A DNA stretch of 64,000 bases from CAIQPS01 sp963783835 (GCA_963783835.1 CAWAOX010000013.1:365291-429290), one strand, 5' to 3'; shown: positions 35,602-44,853, counted from the first letter of the stretch. Notes: generated by a model from the letters alone, not told the origin. Program-made: numbers and translations.

Positions 35602-37221
35602 CTAGGAGCCGAGTCGGGACACCTCGTCGCGCACGAACACCGGCAACTCGGCCGGGGCTCCGTGGCGAAACGCCTCTATCCCCTTTCCCGCCAGGAGAGC
35701 CTCGCCGATGTCGGACACCTCGATACCGGCCGCCGTGATCGCCTCGGCAAGAGCCTGGGCCTCGTCCGGCGCGCAGGCGATCAGCAGGCTGCCCGACCCG
35801 ATGAGCCCGAAGGGGTCGATGCCGAGAAGAGCGCAGATACGAGCCGTCTGGGGATAGATGGGGATGCGGTCGAGGTGGAGGCGCAGCCGGCGGCCGCCGG
35901 CTGCGCCCAGCTCTCTCACCGCCGTCGCCAGCCCGCCCTCGGTGACGTCGTGCAGCGCGCTCACCCCGGCGAACGACCGTGCGATCCGGGCCTCCTCGAG
36001 GATCCCGATGCGCTCCAGAAAGGCGGCGCACTCCGCCACCTCGGCAGCCGTCATGCCTGCGCGCAGCAAGCGACTCCCGAACTCGCGGGCGATCAGGCCC
36101 GTCCCCTCCACCGCCACTGCCTTGGTCAGCAGGATCCGGTCCCCCTGCCGCATCCGTCGCTTGTCGATGAGGCTGTCCCTTGGCGCCGTCCCCGCCATCG
36201 TCCCCACCACCAGAGGCCGGGACACGGCGTCGGTGATCTCGGTGTGGCCGCCGACGAGAGAGATGCCGTTCTCGGCGCAGACCGCCTGGATATCGGCCGT
36301 CAGCGCGATGATCTCCGAAGCCGTGGAGCCCGGCGGGAAAAGGAGGGTGGCGACGAGCCAGCGAGGGGTGGCGCCGCTGGCAGCAACGTCGTTGGCATTC
36401 ACGAGCACCGCGTAGCGCGAGAGCGAGTCGGCGGCCAGCGTCACCGGATCGGAGGCGAGCACCAGGACCTCTTCGCCCCGGATGTCCAACGCCGCCGCAT
36501 CCTCGCCGATCGCCGCGCCGACCAACACCCCGGGGTCGGTCAGGACCAGCCCGGACAGCGCCTCCTCTAACAGATCGGCCGGCAGCTTGCCGGATGGGAG
36601 CGGAAGACCCCGGCGGATCACGGCCAGGGCTTCGGCGAGCGAATGCACGACAAAATCCGCGCCCTCCCCGTGGAAGGGCTCGGCGGCATCGTTGTACAGG
36701 TACATGGCCAGGGCGCCGGCCCGCTTGCCGGCCTGGATGTCGAAAGCGTAGTCGCCGACCACCAGGAGTTCGGCGACGTCCACGCCCAGCTTTTCGGCGG
36801 CGTAGAGCACGCCGTCGGGAAAGGGCTTGGGACTGAGGGGCAGGTCGCGCGTCACCACGACATCGAAGTATCCCGGGTCCATACCGGGAAGCTTCGCGAA
36901 GGACCGGTCGATCGACTCCCGGGTGTTGCGCGTGATGATCCCCATCGGGACCCCGCTCCTGTGGAGGTACGCCACCAGTTCGGTAGCCCCCGCGTTCTCC
37001 AGGGTCTGCTCGGCCGCCTCCACCTCCATGGCTTCAAGGACGGCTTCCTTGGCCCGCCGCTCCTCAGCGTCCTTCACCCCGGCCAGGAACTCGAGCAGCC
37101 CCAGACCCGACGGACACCCGACCGCGCTCCGGAGGGCGGCGAAGTCAAGGGTATCGGGGACGGTGAGCGTCCCGTCGAAGTCGAACAACACCGCCGCGAT
37201 CCGGAACGATCCTGCCAACAC
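35602..37221 (-). CDS. HAD phosphatase fused to a PurM/HypE-like AIR-synthase domain
   Basis: 539 residues in two parts. Residues 1-200 are a HAD hydrolase with motif I FDFDGTLT, motif II ITRNT, Lys of motif III in SPKPFPDG and motif IV VVGDYAFDIQAG. Residues ~215-539 are an AIR-synthase-related ATP-grasp-like domain with GEDAAALD, VNANDVAASGATPRW, SLVGGHTEITDAV and DVTEGGLATAV, most like HypE/ThiL-type proteins. Both active sites look complete. No hyp, pur or thi genes are adjacent, so the substrate is unknown. Confidence 0.85.
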   Translation of the reverse strand: MLAGSFRIAAVLFDFDGTLTVPDTLDFAALRSAVGCPSGLGLLEFLAGVKDAEERRAKEAVLEAMEVEAAEQTLENAGATELVAYLHRSGVPMGIITRNTRESIDRSFAKLPGMDPGYFDVVVTRDLPLSPKPFPDGVLYAAEKLGVDVAELLVVGDYAFDIQAGKRAGALAMYLYNDAAEPFHGEGADFVVHSLAEALAVIRRGLPLPSGKLPADLLEEALSGLVLTDPGVLVGAAIGEDAAALDIRGEEVLVLASDPVTLAADSLSRYAVLVNANDVAASGATPRWLVATLLFPPGSTASEIIALTADIQAVCAENGISLVGGHTEITDAVSRPLVVGTMAGTAPRDSLIDKRRMRQGDRILLTKAVAVEGTGLIAREFGSRLLRAGMTAAEVAECAAFLERIGILEEARIARSFAGVSALHDVTEGGLATAVRELGAAGGRRLRLHLDRIPIYPQTARICALLGIDPFGLIGSGSLLIACAPDEAQALAEAITAAGIEVSDIGEALLAGKGIEAFRHGAPAELPVFVRDEVSRLGS

Positions 37222-37387
37222 AGAAATCCCCTTCTTCGGTCGGCCGGGCCTCTCTCCGTGTCGCCCGCCGCAACCTGAATGCTAGCAGGTCGGCATGGGG
37301 TCCTTCGACACTTGGCTCAAGGCGCCGCAGTGGTACGCATGAGATAGGCGTGGCGCCTGGCCCAAGCCCGGCGCATCCCCGCAAAGC

Positions 37388-37422
37388 CGCCGGCCCGGCC
37401 GCAGTCCGCGACCGGGCCGGCG
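37388..37422 (-). terminator. GC-rich hairpin downstream of the esterase gene
   Basis: Eleven-base perfectly complementary arms (CGCCGGCCCGG-type left arm 37388-37398 and its complement 37412-37422) with a 13-base loop. It lies 50 bp after the esterase stop on the minus strand; only a short TTT follows, so Rho-independent function is uncertain. The surrounding 37222-37472 holds no gene I can see. Confidence 0.5.
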
Positions 37423-37472
37423 CCCTCTCGTAATGCCCTTGGCAATCGGGGCCGGAAGTCCCGCGCGCGCCC

Positions 37473-38525
37473 CTACTTGAGGTGCGCGTCCAGCCAGTCA
37501 AGCACCAGGGTGACGTTCTCGGTGGTCATGAAAGCCCGGTCGGCGTGGCTCGCCCCTTCGAGCAGCTTCAGCGTCACCGCGTCGGACCCCAGCACCTTGG
37601 TGAGCGCGTCGGCGAAGTTGATCGACTGCTCCACCGGCACGTTGCCGTCGTTCGTGCCGTGTTGGATCAAGAAGGCCGGGTCGTCGGCAGTGATGTAGGT
37701 CGTCGGATCGGCCTTCTCCACCAGATCGGGCACGTCGGGGAGGGCGCCGCCGAGGAGCTGCGACTCTGGCGAGCTGGCGTCGTTGTGGTTCGCGGGACCG
37801 GTGCCGCTGGCCTGGAACTGCGGGTCCATATCGAGAAAGCTGAGCGGACCGAACCAATCGACGACTGCTTGGACCGCGCTGGATTGGTCAGAATTGCCCT
37901 GGCTCATGTCCTCGAGGTCCGCCACTCCGCCGGTGGTCCCCAGCATGGTGGCGAGGTATCCGCCGGCAGAACCGCCCCACGCCGCGATCTTGTTCGGATC
38001 GAGGTTGTACTTGGCTGCGTTGGCGCGGAGGTAACGGACCGCCGCTTTCGCGTCGTTGACCTGGGCGGGGAATATGGCCTCGTCGCTCAGGCGGTAGTTG
38101 ATGGAGGCCACCGCGTACCCGCGATCGAGGGCGGCCAGCATCGCTGCCTCTTGCCCGTCGGCTTTGTCGCCCATCTTGAAGGCGCCACCGTGGATAGCCA
38201 CGATGACCGGGAAGGGACCGCTGCCGGTGCTCGGCAGATACAGGTCGAGCTTCTGGGAGGCGGACGCGTCCGCGTAAGCGAGATCGGTGTACGTGCTTTG
38301 ACTGGGAGCGCTCGTCGCCGGCTGGCCCGCGGCCGCGGCGGTCGTGGTGGTATCCGCGGGGGCAGTGGTGGCGGACGAGCCGGTGGCGGCTGCGGTAGTA
38401 GCGGGCGAGGCCGGGATCGTCGTCGTGGCCGTCGAGCCTCCGCACCCCGCGAAGACCACCGCCGATGCGATCAGCACCAGCGTCAGGAGTGCGAGCACTC
38501 CGTTTCTGAGGGATCTGTTGTTCAC
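37473..38525 (-). CDS. Alpha/beta hydrolase (BD-FAE/esterase type), lipoprotein
   Basis: 350 residues. The leader ends in VVFAGCGG (lipobox) and is followed by a Thr/Ala-rich linker of about 50 residues. The hydrolase domain has the oxyanion-hole HGGAFKMG, nucleophile elbow GGSAGG and a late QHGTNDGNVPV plus GASHAD supplying Asp and His. It is likely a surface-anchored carboxylesterase. Confidence 0.88.
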   Translation of the reverse strand: MNNRSLRNGVLALLTLVLIASAVVFAGCGGSTATTTIPASPATTAAATGSSATTAPADTTTTAAAAGQPATSAPSQSTYTDLAYADASASQKLDLYLPSTGSGPFPVIVAIHGGAFKMGDKADGQEAAMLAALDRGYAVASINYRLSDEAIFPAQVNDAKAAVRYLRANAAKYNLDPNKIAAWGGSAGGYLATMLGTTGGVADLEDMSQGNSDQSSAVQAVVDWFGPLSFLDMDPQFQASGTGPANHNDASSPESQLLGGALPDVPDLVEKADPTTYITADDPAFLIQHGTNDGNVPVEQSINFADALTKVLGSDAVTLKLLEGASHADRAFMTTENVTLVLDWLDAHLK

Positions 38526-38569
38526 GTTCTTCTTTCCTCCACATCGCCTAAGAGATGACTAATGAGAAC

Positions 38570-38587
38570 AGAGAATATCAATTCTCT
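38570..38587. promoter_or_regulatory. Inverted repeat AGAGAAT-ATCA-ATTCTCT upstream of the esterase gene
   Basis: Seven-base perfect arms, 45 bp upstream of the esterase start in a local AT-rich stretch. A possible operator; no regulator gene is adjacent. Confidence 0.35.
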
Positions 38588-38679
38588 TAATAAGGCGAGC
38601 GTAAACCAGGCCCAGGGAGAGGGAGCGCCGGGACAGTCCCGAAGTGTGGAACATCACACCACTTGGTGGGTCGGGGCGC

Positions 38680-39441
38680 CTACCCCAGCTGGGTCGCCCG
38701 CCGCGCCTGCCACAGAGCGAGGAACCCTGTCAGCGTTGCGAAGGCGAGAACCACGCCCGCGCCTATGAGAAGCTGTTTGGCCACCCACCCCTCGATGAGC
38801 AGGGAGCGCATCGCGTCGAAGATGTAGGTGGTGGGATTCACCGTCGCCGCCCATTTGAGCCAGGTCGCCCCGATGTACTCCTTGGGCACGAACGTGGAGG
38901 AGAGGAATATCAAGGGGAAGAACGCGAAGGTGGCGGCTTCCGCAGCCGCCGCGCTCTTGGTCTTGAGGGCGATGAACACGGCGTAACCGGCGAAGGCCAT
39001 ACCCCACATGAACGCGAACAGCAGCACGACGAGCAGACCGCCCACGCCGGCCGCCGACTTGAGCCCAAGCGCGAGCCCAAGCGCCAGGATCAGAATCACC
39101 TGTCCCACCAGCACCACGGCTCCGGCGATCATGGGGCCCCACACGAGTGCGAGCCGAGAGCTGCGGGTAAGCAGCAATTTGGTGAAGAAGCCGGACTCGA
39201 TATCGCGTATGAGGAGCTGTCCGGCGTTCCCCGCTCCACCGACGGACGCCGAAACGATCGCGACGGGGATGATGAATGCCAGATAGGAGCCCTTGAAACC
39301 GGGCAGGTTGGCCACCGGCGACAACCCCGAGTTGAACACGAACAGAAAGAACACGCTGATGGCGATGTTCGGCAACAGCGCCGCCGGCACACGCAGAGTG
39401 TTCCGGAGCGACCGGGAGACGAGGAGCAGGACGTCGGTCAC
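38680..39441 (-). CDS. ABC-2 type permease (DrrB-like)
   Basis: 253 residues from a GTG at 39441 overlapping the ATPase stop (GTGA). Six hydrophobic segments and the NPTTYIFDAMRSLLIEGW end are typical of daunorubicin-resistance type permeases. It forms an exporter with the adjacent ATPase; substrate unknown. Confidence 0.88.
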   Translation of the reverse strand: MTDVLLLVSRSLRNTLRVPAALLPNIAISVFFLFVFNSGLSPVANLPGFKGSYLAFIIPVAIVSASVGGAGNAGQLLIRDIESGFFTKLLLTRSSRLALVWGPMIAGAVVLVGQVILILALGLALGLKSAAGVGGLLVVLLFAFMWGMAFAGYAVFIALKTKSAAAAEAATFAFFPLIFLSSTFVPKEYIGATWLKWAATVNPTTYIFDAMRSLLIEGWVAKQLLIGAGVVLAFATLTGFLALWQARRATQLG

Positions 39442-40433
39442 GATGTCTTCCCCCCTTGCTGATCTTCCGCGCTCGTATCCTGCTCCCCGGGGCTCATCCG
39501 GTGACCGGTGGCCTGCAGGAAGACGTCGTCGAGGCTCGGCTCGCTGACCGTGAGCCCCTCCAGAGCCACCCCAGCTTCGTCCAGCACCCGTATCAGCTCG
39601 GGGAGCCGTCCAGCCGCCGTGGCGAAGTAGCACAGCAGATCGCGGCCGGCAGGGCGCCGGTCCGGGCAGAGCCGCTCGAGCACCGACGCGGCCCGCTGGG
39701 CCACCTCCTCGGAGGCGAAGGACAGGGTGACCACTTCGTTACCGATATCTTTCTTGAGGGCCCGGGGCGCGCCCTGGGCCACTATCCTGCCCCGATCGAT
39801 GATGGCCACCTCATCGGCGAGCTTGTCAGCCTCTTCCAAGTACTGGGTCGTAAGGAATATGGTCACGCCCTTCTCTGAGTTGAGGCGGCGGACCTCATCC
39901 CAGATCGAGGTGCGGCTGGCCGGGTCCAGGCCGGTGGTCGGTTCGTCGAGGAAGAGCACGAGCGGGTCGTGGACCAGAGCGAGGGCAAGGTCCAGACGGC
40001 GCTTCATGCCTCCCGAGAACTTGCCGACTCGCTTCTTCGGATCGACGTCATCCAGACCCACGGTGGTGAGGAGACGCTCCGCCGTCGCCCGGGCCTGGTC
40101 GCCGTCGGCCTTGAAGAGCCTGGCCTGCAGGACAAGCATCTCCCGAGCGGTCATCAGCCCGTCCAGCCCCACTTCCTGCAGGGCGACTCCCACGCGCTCG
40201 CGCACTTCGCTCTGGTTCTTTGACACGTCGAAGCCCGCCACCCGGGCCGAGCCGGCGGTGGGCTTGAGGATGGTCGTGAGCATGCGCACCATGGTCGTCT
40301 TGCCCGAACCGTTGGGGCCGAGAAAGCCGAAGACCTTTCCCGACTCGATCGAGAGGTCGACGCCGTCGACGGCCTTGAGGTCCGCGAAGTCCCGCGTCAG
40401 TCCTTGGGCCCAGATACTCCGGTCGACGTCCAT
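39438..40433 (-). CDS. ABC transporter ATP-binding protein (DrrA family)
   Basis: 331 residues. Walker A GPNGSGKTTM, signature FSGGMKRRLDLAL, Walker B LVLFLDEPTTGLDP and switch His region are intact. The C-terminal ~90 residues are the DrrA-type regulatory extension ending DDVFLQATGHR. Translationally coupled to the permease. Confidence 0.92.
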   Translation of the reverse strand: MDVDRSIWAQGLTRDFADLKAVDGVDLSIESGKVFGFLGPNGSGKTTMVRMLTTILKPTAGSARVAGFDVSKNQSEVRERVGVALQEVGLDGLMTAREMLVLQARLFKADGDQARATAERLLTTVGLDDVDPKKRVGKFSGGMKRRLDLALALVHDPLVLFLDEPTTGLDPASRTSIWDEVRRLNSEKGVTIFLTTQYLEEADKLADEVAIIDRGRIVAQGAPRALKKDIGNEVVTLSFASEEVAQRAASVLERLCPDRRPAGRDLLCYFATAAGRLPELIRVLDEAGVALEGLTVSEPSLDDVFLQATGHRMSPGEQDTSAEDQQGGKTS

Positions 40434-40452
40434 GATGGTAATACTCTCCGCT

Positions 40453-41334
40453 TCACGTCAAGAAGTAAAGCAAAGCCGGGATGACCGCGATCGCCATGAG
40501 CGTGGTGGACAGTACCACCGAGGCGACGAGCTCCTCCTCGTTCTTATACTTCGCCGTCAGCACCGACACGAAGACCGCTGCCGGCATCGCGGACTCGAAC
40601 AGCACCACCGACCGAGCGACGCCGGTGATCGCCAGCAGCCAGACGGCGAGCAGGCCGAACGCAAAGCCGACTCCCACCCGCAGGACGCTGGCGGCTGCCG
40701 TGACCGAGATCTGGGTCAGGCGGAAGCGGCCGATGCTTGTGCCCAGTATGAGCAGCATCAGCGGCACCGCGGCCTGCCCGAGCAGCTTCACCGATCCGAC
40801 GACGACCGTCGGCAGGGGAACGTGGAGAAGGTTGAAGGCCAGACCCAGGATGGCCGCGTAGATGAGCGGCGTACGCATCATCACCCGCAGGCCCTGTTTG
40901 AGGTCCCTCTCTCCCGAGGCGACGTACACCCCGATCGAGTACATGATGAGGCCCTGAGGGATGTACATGAGCAGGGCCTGGGCCGCCCCCTCGTCGCCGA
41001 ACGCCAAATAGAGTATGGGCAGGGGGATGTTGATGAAGTTCGCGAACACGATGGGGAGGTAGAGCCCGGAGTGCTTCTGGCGGATGCCGGCGAAGAACAG
41101 GAGAGCGACCACCAGCGTTCCGGCCATGATGATGAGGCAGGCCGCCCACACTTTGACGGCCTCGGCGAGCACGATCTCGCTCGCGAACATGGAACTGAAG
41201 GCCAGGGCCGGCACGGCAACGTACATCGAGACGTCGATAAGGGGAGCGAGATTGGCCTTGGTCACCCGCCCGAAGAGATATCCGACGAGCACCGCGAAGA
41301 ACGTCGGCCCGATGATATTGACGATCTGATGCAT
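40453..41334 (-). CDS. AEC-family (auxin efflux carrier) transporter
   Basis: About 293 residues from the ATG at 41334 (an upstream start at 41376 is possible). MHQIVNIIGPTFFAVLVGYL opens the first of about ten membrane segments. AEC proteins transport organic anions such as malate or malonate. The gene stands alone on the minus strand. Confidence 0.85.
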   Translation of the reverse strand: MHQIVNIIGPTFFAVLVGYLFGRVTKANLAPLIDVSMYVAVPALAFSSMFASEIVLAEAVKVWAACLIIMAGTLVVALLFFAGIRQKHSGLYLPIVFANFINIPLPILYLAFGDEGAAQALLMYIPQGLIMYSIGVYVASGERDLKQGLRVMMRTPLIYAAILGLAFNLLHVPLPTVVVGSVKLLGQAAVPLMLLILGTSIGRFRLTQISVTAAASVLRVGVGFAFGLLAVWLLAITGVARSVVLFESAMPAAVFVSVLTAKYKNEEELVASVVLSTTLMAIAVIPALLYFLT

Positions 41335-41438
41335 GGCTGCAGGGTACACGGGGCGGGCGCGAACCGCCAAGGGCAAGAGGCGGCGCGTAGCCCGGCGCGA
41401 CAGCGTGCTGCCGCGCGGCGCATGGTATAAGTGCCCTC

Positions 41439-42200
41439 ATGGATGAGGCCGTCTTCTACCACTGGCTGGTCGTCGCCTGGATAGCCCTGGCGGCCGTCAC
41501 TTTCGTCGCCCTCTTCTTCGTGACCGCTCCCTACGGACGTTTTACCCGCCGCGGCTGGGGACCGAGGATAAGCGCGCGCTGGGGCTGGGTGCTGATGGAA
41601 TCGCCGTCGTTGATCACGTTCGTGGTGCTCTACGCGGTCGGCGACCAGCGGGGCAACCCGGTAGCCATCGTGCTCTTGCTCATGTGGGCGGCCCACTATG
41701 TCCACCGCTCGTTCATCTACCCGTTCCGCCTGCGCGGCAGCGGGCGGACCATGACGGTGTCGGTCATCGCCATGGGAGCCGCGTTCAACGTGGGGAACGG
41801 CTATCTGAACGCACGGTATCTCTATACGCTGGGACCCGACCTGCAGACCTCCTGGTTGCTCGACCCCCGCTTCATCGCCGGGTTCATCCTCTTCTGCCTG
41901 GGCTACGCTCTCAACCAGCACTCCGACCGGGTGTTGATCGGGCTGCGCTCCGGGGGCGAGTCCGGGTACAAGATCCCCTACGGCGGCGGTTACCGGTACG
42001 TGAGTTGCCCCAACTATCTGGGGGAGATGGTCGAATGGGGAGGCTGGGCCCTGGCGTGCTGGAACCCGGGTGCGACGGCATTCTTCATCTGGACGGTGGC
42101 CAACCTCGCTCCCCGGGCCATCAAGACCCACCGCTGGTACCGGCGGGAGTTCCCCGATTATCCGCGGGAGCGGAAAGCGCTCATCCCCTTCATCCTCTAG
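41439..42200 (+). CDS. Steroid 5-alpha-reductase-like membrane protein
   Basis: 253 residues, six to seven membrane segments. The C-terminal domain has GYKIPYGGGYRYVSCPNYLG and EMVEWGGWALACW, the NADPH-binding region of 3-oxo-5-alpha-steroid 4-dehydrogenases. The natural substrate in this bacterium is unknown; bacterial relatives may reduce other enones or lipids. Confidence 0.85.
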   Translation: MDEAVFYHWLVVAWIALAAVTFVALFFVTAPYGRFTRRGWGPRISARWGWVLMESPSLITFVVLYAVGDQRGNPVAIVLLLMWAAHYVHRSFIYPFRLRGSGRTMTVSVIAMGAAFNVGNGYLNARYLYTLGPDLQTSWLLDPRFIAGFILFCLGYALNQHSDRVLIGLRSGGESGYKIPYGGGYRYVSCPNYLGEMVEWGGWALACWNPGATAFFIWTVANLAPRAIKTHRWYRREFPDYPRERKALIPFIL

Positions 42201-42273
42201 AGCCCCACGTCGATAGCGCGGTAGAATGGCCACGCTGCTTCCGACCTAGGGGAAACGGCGACAGGGGGAGGAT

Positions 42274-43035
42274 GTGAGACCGAACGCGGCCCAGATACGT
42301 GCGACCGCCCCGGTGGCGCGGAGCGTGTTCTGGGTGATGATCTCGCTGCTGGCCTGGGAGATCTTCCAGGGCGTGCGCGCCGGTGCCGCGGTTCCGAGCG
42401 GCTCCTGGTCGCACACCCCCTTCGACCTGGTCTTCCTGATCCTCTTGCCCGCCCTCTGCGCCTTCGCGTTCACCCGGCTGTTCCTCGTGCTCACGCAATC
42501 GAACCGCGGCACACTCAACGTCTACTCGGTCATCTCCAGCCCCTACGCCTGGATGTTCTGGGTGGGCCTCGCGATAGGGCTGTGCGGATACGGCATCCAC
42601 ACCGCCGCGCACTCGCTCTACCGCGCCATGCCCGAGGTCCTCGCCCGAGGCGAGTTCGCCGCGAAGATCCAGTTCCTCGACACCCGCGTGGGCTATCTCC
42701 TTCTGGGGTTCGGGTTCTTCCTCGCGACCATGGCCATCATCCTGGTCGGGCAGGGAGCCGGTCAGAGGCTTTCCGGCGGAGAGCGCGTGCTCTTCGGTCT
42801 CGGCTCCCTGGCTACTTACGGCTTCGTAATCGTCTACATCGGGGTCGGCGGTGGCCAGATCATCGCGGCCATCGCGGCCAGTGTCGTCATCGTCGCGACC
42901 AGTTTCTGGATCCTCCCGCCTTCGGAGGTGACGCACGACCCGATAGGAGCGTTCATCACCCCTGGCGCCCTGGCCGCGGGACTGACGCTCATCATCTGGA
43001 CGGTCGTGGTCGGGGGGCAGCCTACGTGGCCTTAA
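42274..43035 (+). CDS. Unknown membrane protein with about seven transmembrane segments
   Basis: 253 residues, starting VRPNAAQIRATAPVARSVFW. Hydrophobic segments occur near residues 20-35, 50-70, 90-110, 150-170, 180-205, 205-220 and 230-250. I recognise no family motif. It follows the steroid-reductase-like gene with a 73-bp gap and may be co-transcribed. Confidence 0.6.
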   Translation: MRPNAAQIRATAPVARSVFWVMISLLAWEIFQGVRAGAAVPSGSWSHTPFDLVFLILLPALCAFAFTRLFLVLTQSNRGTLNVYSVISSPYAWMFWVGLAIGLCGYGIHTAAHSLYRAMPEVLARGEFAAKIQFLDTRVGYLLLGFGFFLATMAIILVGQGAGQRLSGGERVLFGLGSLATYGFVIVYIGVGGGQIIAAIAASVVIVATSFWILPPSEVTHDPIGAFITPGALAAGLTLIIWTVVVGGQPTWP

Positions 43036-43105
43036 TGGGCTGCTGAGAAACGAAACCTCGGCCACCGGACCGCCCTCGGCGGCGCCATGCGTCGGCCTCG
43101 TGAGC

Positions 43106-43111
43106 TATAAT
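43106..43111 (+). promoter_or_regulatory. -10 box TATAAT of the tRNA-Ser gene
   Basis: A perfect TATAAT 28 bp upstream of the tRNA 5' end. No clear -35 is visible. Confidence 0.5.
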
Positions 43112-43138
43112 CGCGCCTGTTCAGAGGCCGGCGCGCGC

Positions 43139-43229
43139 GGAGTGGTGTCCGAGTTGGCTTAAGGAGCACGACTGGAAATCGTGTAGGCGGGGGTAACTCG
43201 TCTCGAGGGTTCGAATCCCTCCCACTCCG
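43139..43229 (+). tRNA. tRNA-Ser (GGA anticodon)
   Basis: A class II tRNA of 91 nt. The acceptor arm GGAGTGG pairs with CCACTCC; the anticodon loop CTGGAAA gives GGA; a long variable arm and a T-loop GGTTCGAATCC follow. CCA is not encoded. In actinobacteria a tRNA-Ser is commonly found close upstream of the SRP RNA/dnaX region, as here. Confidence 0.92.
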
Positions 43230-43265
43230 CCTCCGCTTTCTCCACCAGGGTACAGGAGGGGTGAG

Positions 43266-44477
43266 ATGTATTGCGCGAACTGCGGGGGCGCCCTGCAAAG
43301 CGGTGCTCGTTTCTGTACCGCGTGCGGTACGCCGCTAGCACTGGGCGAGGGCACGCCGGCCGCGACAGCGACCCCTGTCATGGTGGCGGCGGCCGCCTCA
43401 TCCCCGCCGCCGGCGCATCCTGCACCTCCGGCTCCCGCCTATTCGAACTATCCCCCGCCCCCACCCGAGCCGCCGCGCAGTCGGCCAGGCCTGATCCCCG
43501 CCATCGTGGCCGCGGCCATCATCCTCGCCGCGGGCCTCGGCGTCGGCATCTACTTCGGCGTCACCAGCGGTGGACCGGCAACAGAAACAGCGTCGACGAC
43601 GGCTGCGACCGTCGCCCGCAACTCGACGACCCTCGCCCCGAGCACGACGACCCAGACCTCGGCTCCCGCGACCACGACCTCCCTCGCGACCACGACCTCC
43701 GCGCCGACCACGACGACCGAAGACATGACTGCGGTTCTGGCGATGCGAGCGGGCGCCTGGATGGATCTCCTCGAGTCGATCCCAGCGACCGGTCAGGATG
43801 TGACCGCGCAGATCGCGGCGTTCCTCACACCCCAAGACCAGGCTCAGGAGCGGGCCGCCCAATACCAGACCGACTGGTCTGAGCCCGCCGATCCCGCCGA
43901 TATCATCGAGACGGACTTCTGGGACACGATCGCACAGGTGATGATCGAACCGGACGGCTCCCGCGCGGTCACCGTGGCCACACTCAGGCTTGCGTGCCGC
44001 GACGGACTGACCACTCGCGGCCTCGAAGCCCTGGCGTGGCAGAAAGAGGACGGCGCGTGGTTGCGCACCATCTCGTACGAGCCGCTGAGCCCGGCGGAAG
44101 GCCCGTTGGTGCCGTTCGGCGGCGCAGTCCGCTCCGGCGATCTCCTCTGGTCCCCGGTGACGCTCCACGAGCTGAAGCACCTGGGCGTGGGCGAAGGCCC
44201 GACCGCCCCGGGCATGTTCCTCACCGTGGAGTTCTTCGTCAGGAACGAGGGCCAGAACGACGTCACCCCGGGCGGTTGGCAGATCATGGCCGTCGACCCG
44301 AGCGGCGAGGAGTACGGGCTGTCGTCCACTGCCGACGAGTGGTGGTACAGCGACGTCGAGGACCGGGCGATCCCTCTGCTCCCGGGGGAGTCGACGTACC
44401 TTTGGCTCACGTTCGAGGTGCCGGACGGTCTGGACCTCCAGAACGCCCAGTTCCGGGTGATGATGCCGACGCTGTAG
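43266..44477 (+). CDS. Zinc-ribbon membrane protein with DUF4352-like extracellular domain
   Basis: 403 residues. The N-terminal zinc ribbon has CANCGG...CTACG (two CxxC pairs). A proline/alanine-rich stretch, one membrane helix (IPAIVAAAIILAAGLGVGIY, near residue 78) and a long Thr-rich linker follow. The C-terminal half is a beta-rich domain resembling DUF4352 (VEFFVRNEGQNDVTPGGWQI). The layout suggests cytosolic zinc ribbon, membrane span and exposed binding domain. Function unknown. Confidence 0.75.
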   Translation: MYCANCGGALQSGARFCTACGTPLALGEGTPAATATPVMVAAAASSPPPAHPAPPAPAYSNYPPPPPEPPRSRPGLIPAIVAAAIILAAGLGVGIYFGVTSGGPATETASTTAATVARNSTTLAPSTTTQTSAPATTTSLATTTSAPTTTTEDMTAVLAMRAGAWMDLLESIPATGQDVTAQIAAFLTPQDQAQERAAQYQTDWSEPADPADIIETDFWDTIAQVMIEPDGSRAVTVATLRLACRDGLTTRGLEALAWQKEDGAWLRTISYEPLSPAEGPLVPFGGAVRSGDLLWSPVTLHELKHLGVGEGPTAPGMFLTVEFFVRNEGQNDVTPGGWQIMAVDPSGEEYGLSSTADEWWYSDVEDRAIPLLPGESTYLWLTFEVPDGLDLQNAQFRVMMPTL

Positions 44478-44510
44478 GGCCGGATCCCCTCGCGGTAGGA
44501 ACCGCTGCGG

Positions 44511-44516
44511 TATACT
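44511..44516 (+). promoter_or_regulatory. -10 box TATACT of the SRP RNA gene
   Basis: TATACT about 10 bp before the expected SRP RNA 5' end. A -35 is not obvious. Confidence 0.4.
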
Positions 44517-44524
44517 CCCCGAGA

Positions 44525-44745
44525 CCGTGCTAGGTGGGGAGCTAGCGGTGCCCTGTACCTGCAATCCGCTTTAGCGGGGCTGAATTCCCACCCGAGGAGC
44601 GGGCCTGTGAGGTCTGACGCCGGTAAGTGGTGTTGACGGCCAGGTCCTACGCAATGGAACTTCGTGAACCGGGTCAGGACCGGGAGGTAGCAGCCCTAAG
44701 CGGACTCTTCCATGTGCCGTGGGGTAGCTTGGCCCGAGCCGGCTG
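44525..44745 (+). ncRNA. ffs: Signal recognition particle RNA (large type)
   Basis: The 5' portion has the conserved GTGCCCTGTACCTGCAATCC and GCTGAATTCCC elements of large bacterial SRP RNAs. The domain IV core reads GGTCAGGACCGGGAGGTAGC then AGCCCTAAG, the Ffh-binding hairpin. The tetraloop appears as GGGA rather than the usual GGAA. The 3' part (GCCGTGGGGTAGCTTGG) closes the structure. A T-rich run (TCTTTTTTCTTTCTC near 44790) could terminate it. End points are approximate. Its place just before dnaX is the actinobacterial norm. Confidence 0.85.
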
Positions 44746-44847
44746 CCGGCGGGCGCTCGGAGGTCTGTCTTCGACGGTGGGTGCACGGTCTTTTTTCTTT
44801 CTCGCCCCGCGCGTCGCGCAGACCGCGGGAGCGGCGAGGGTGGCTGA

Positions 44848-44853
44848 TATAAT
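44848..44853 (+). promoter_or_regulatory. -10 box TATAAT upstream of dnaX
   Basis: A perfect TATAAT 39 bp before the dnaX ATG, within the 147-bp gap after the SRP RNA. The gap otherwise holds only the T-rich probable SRP terminator near 44790. Confidence 0.5.
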
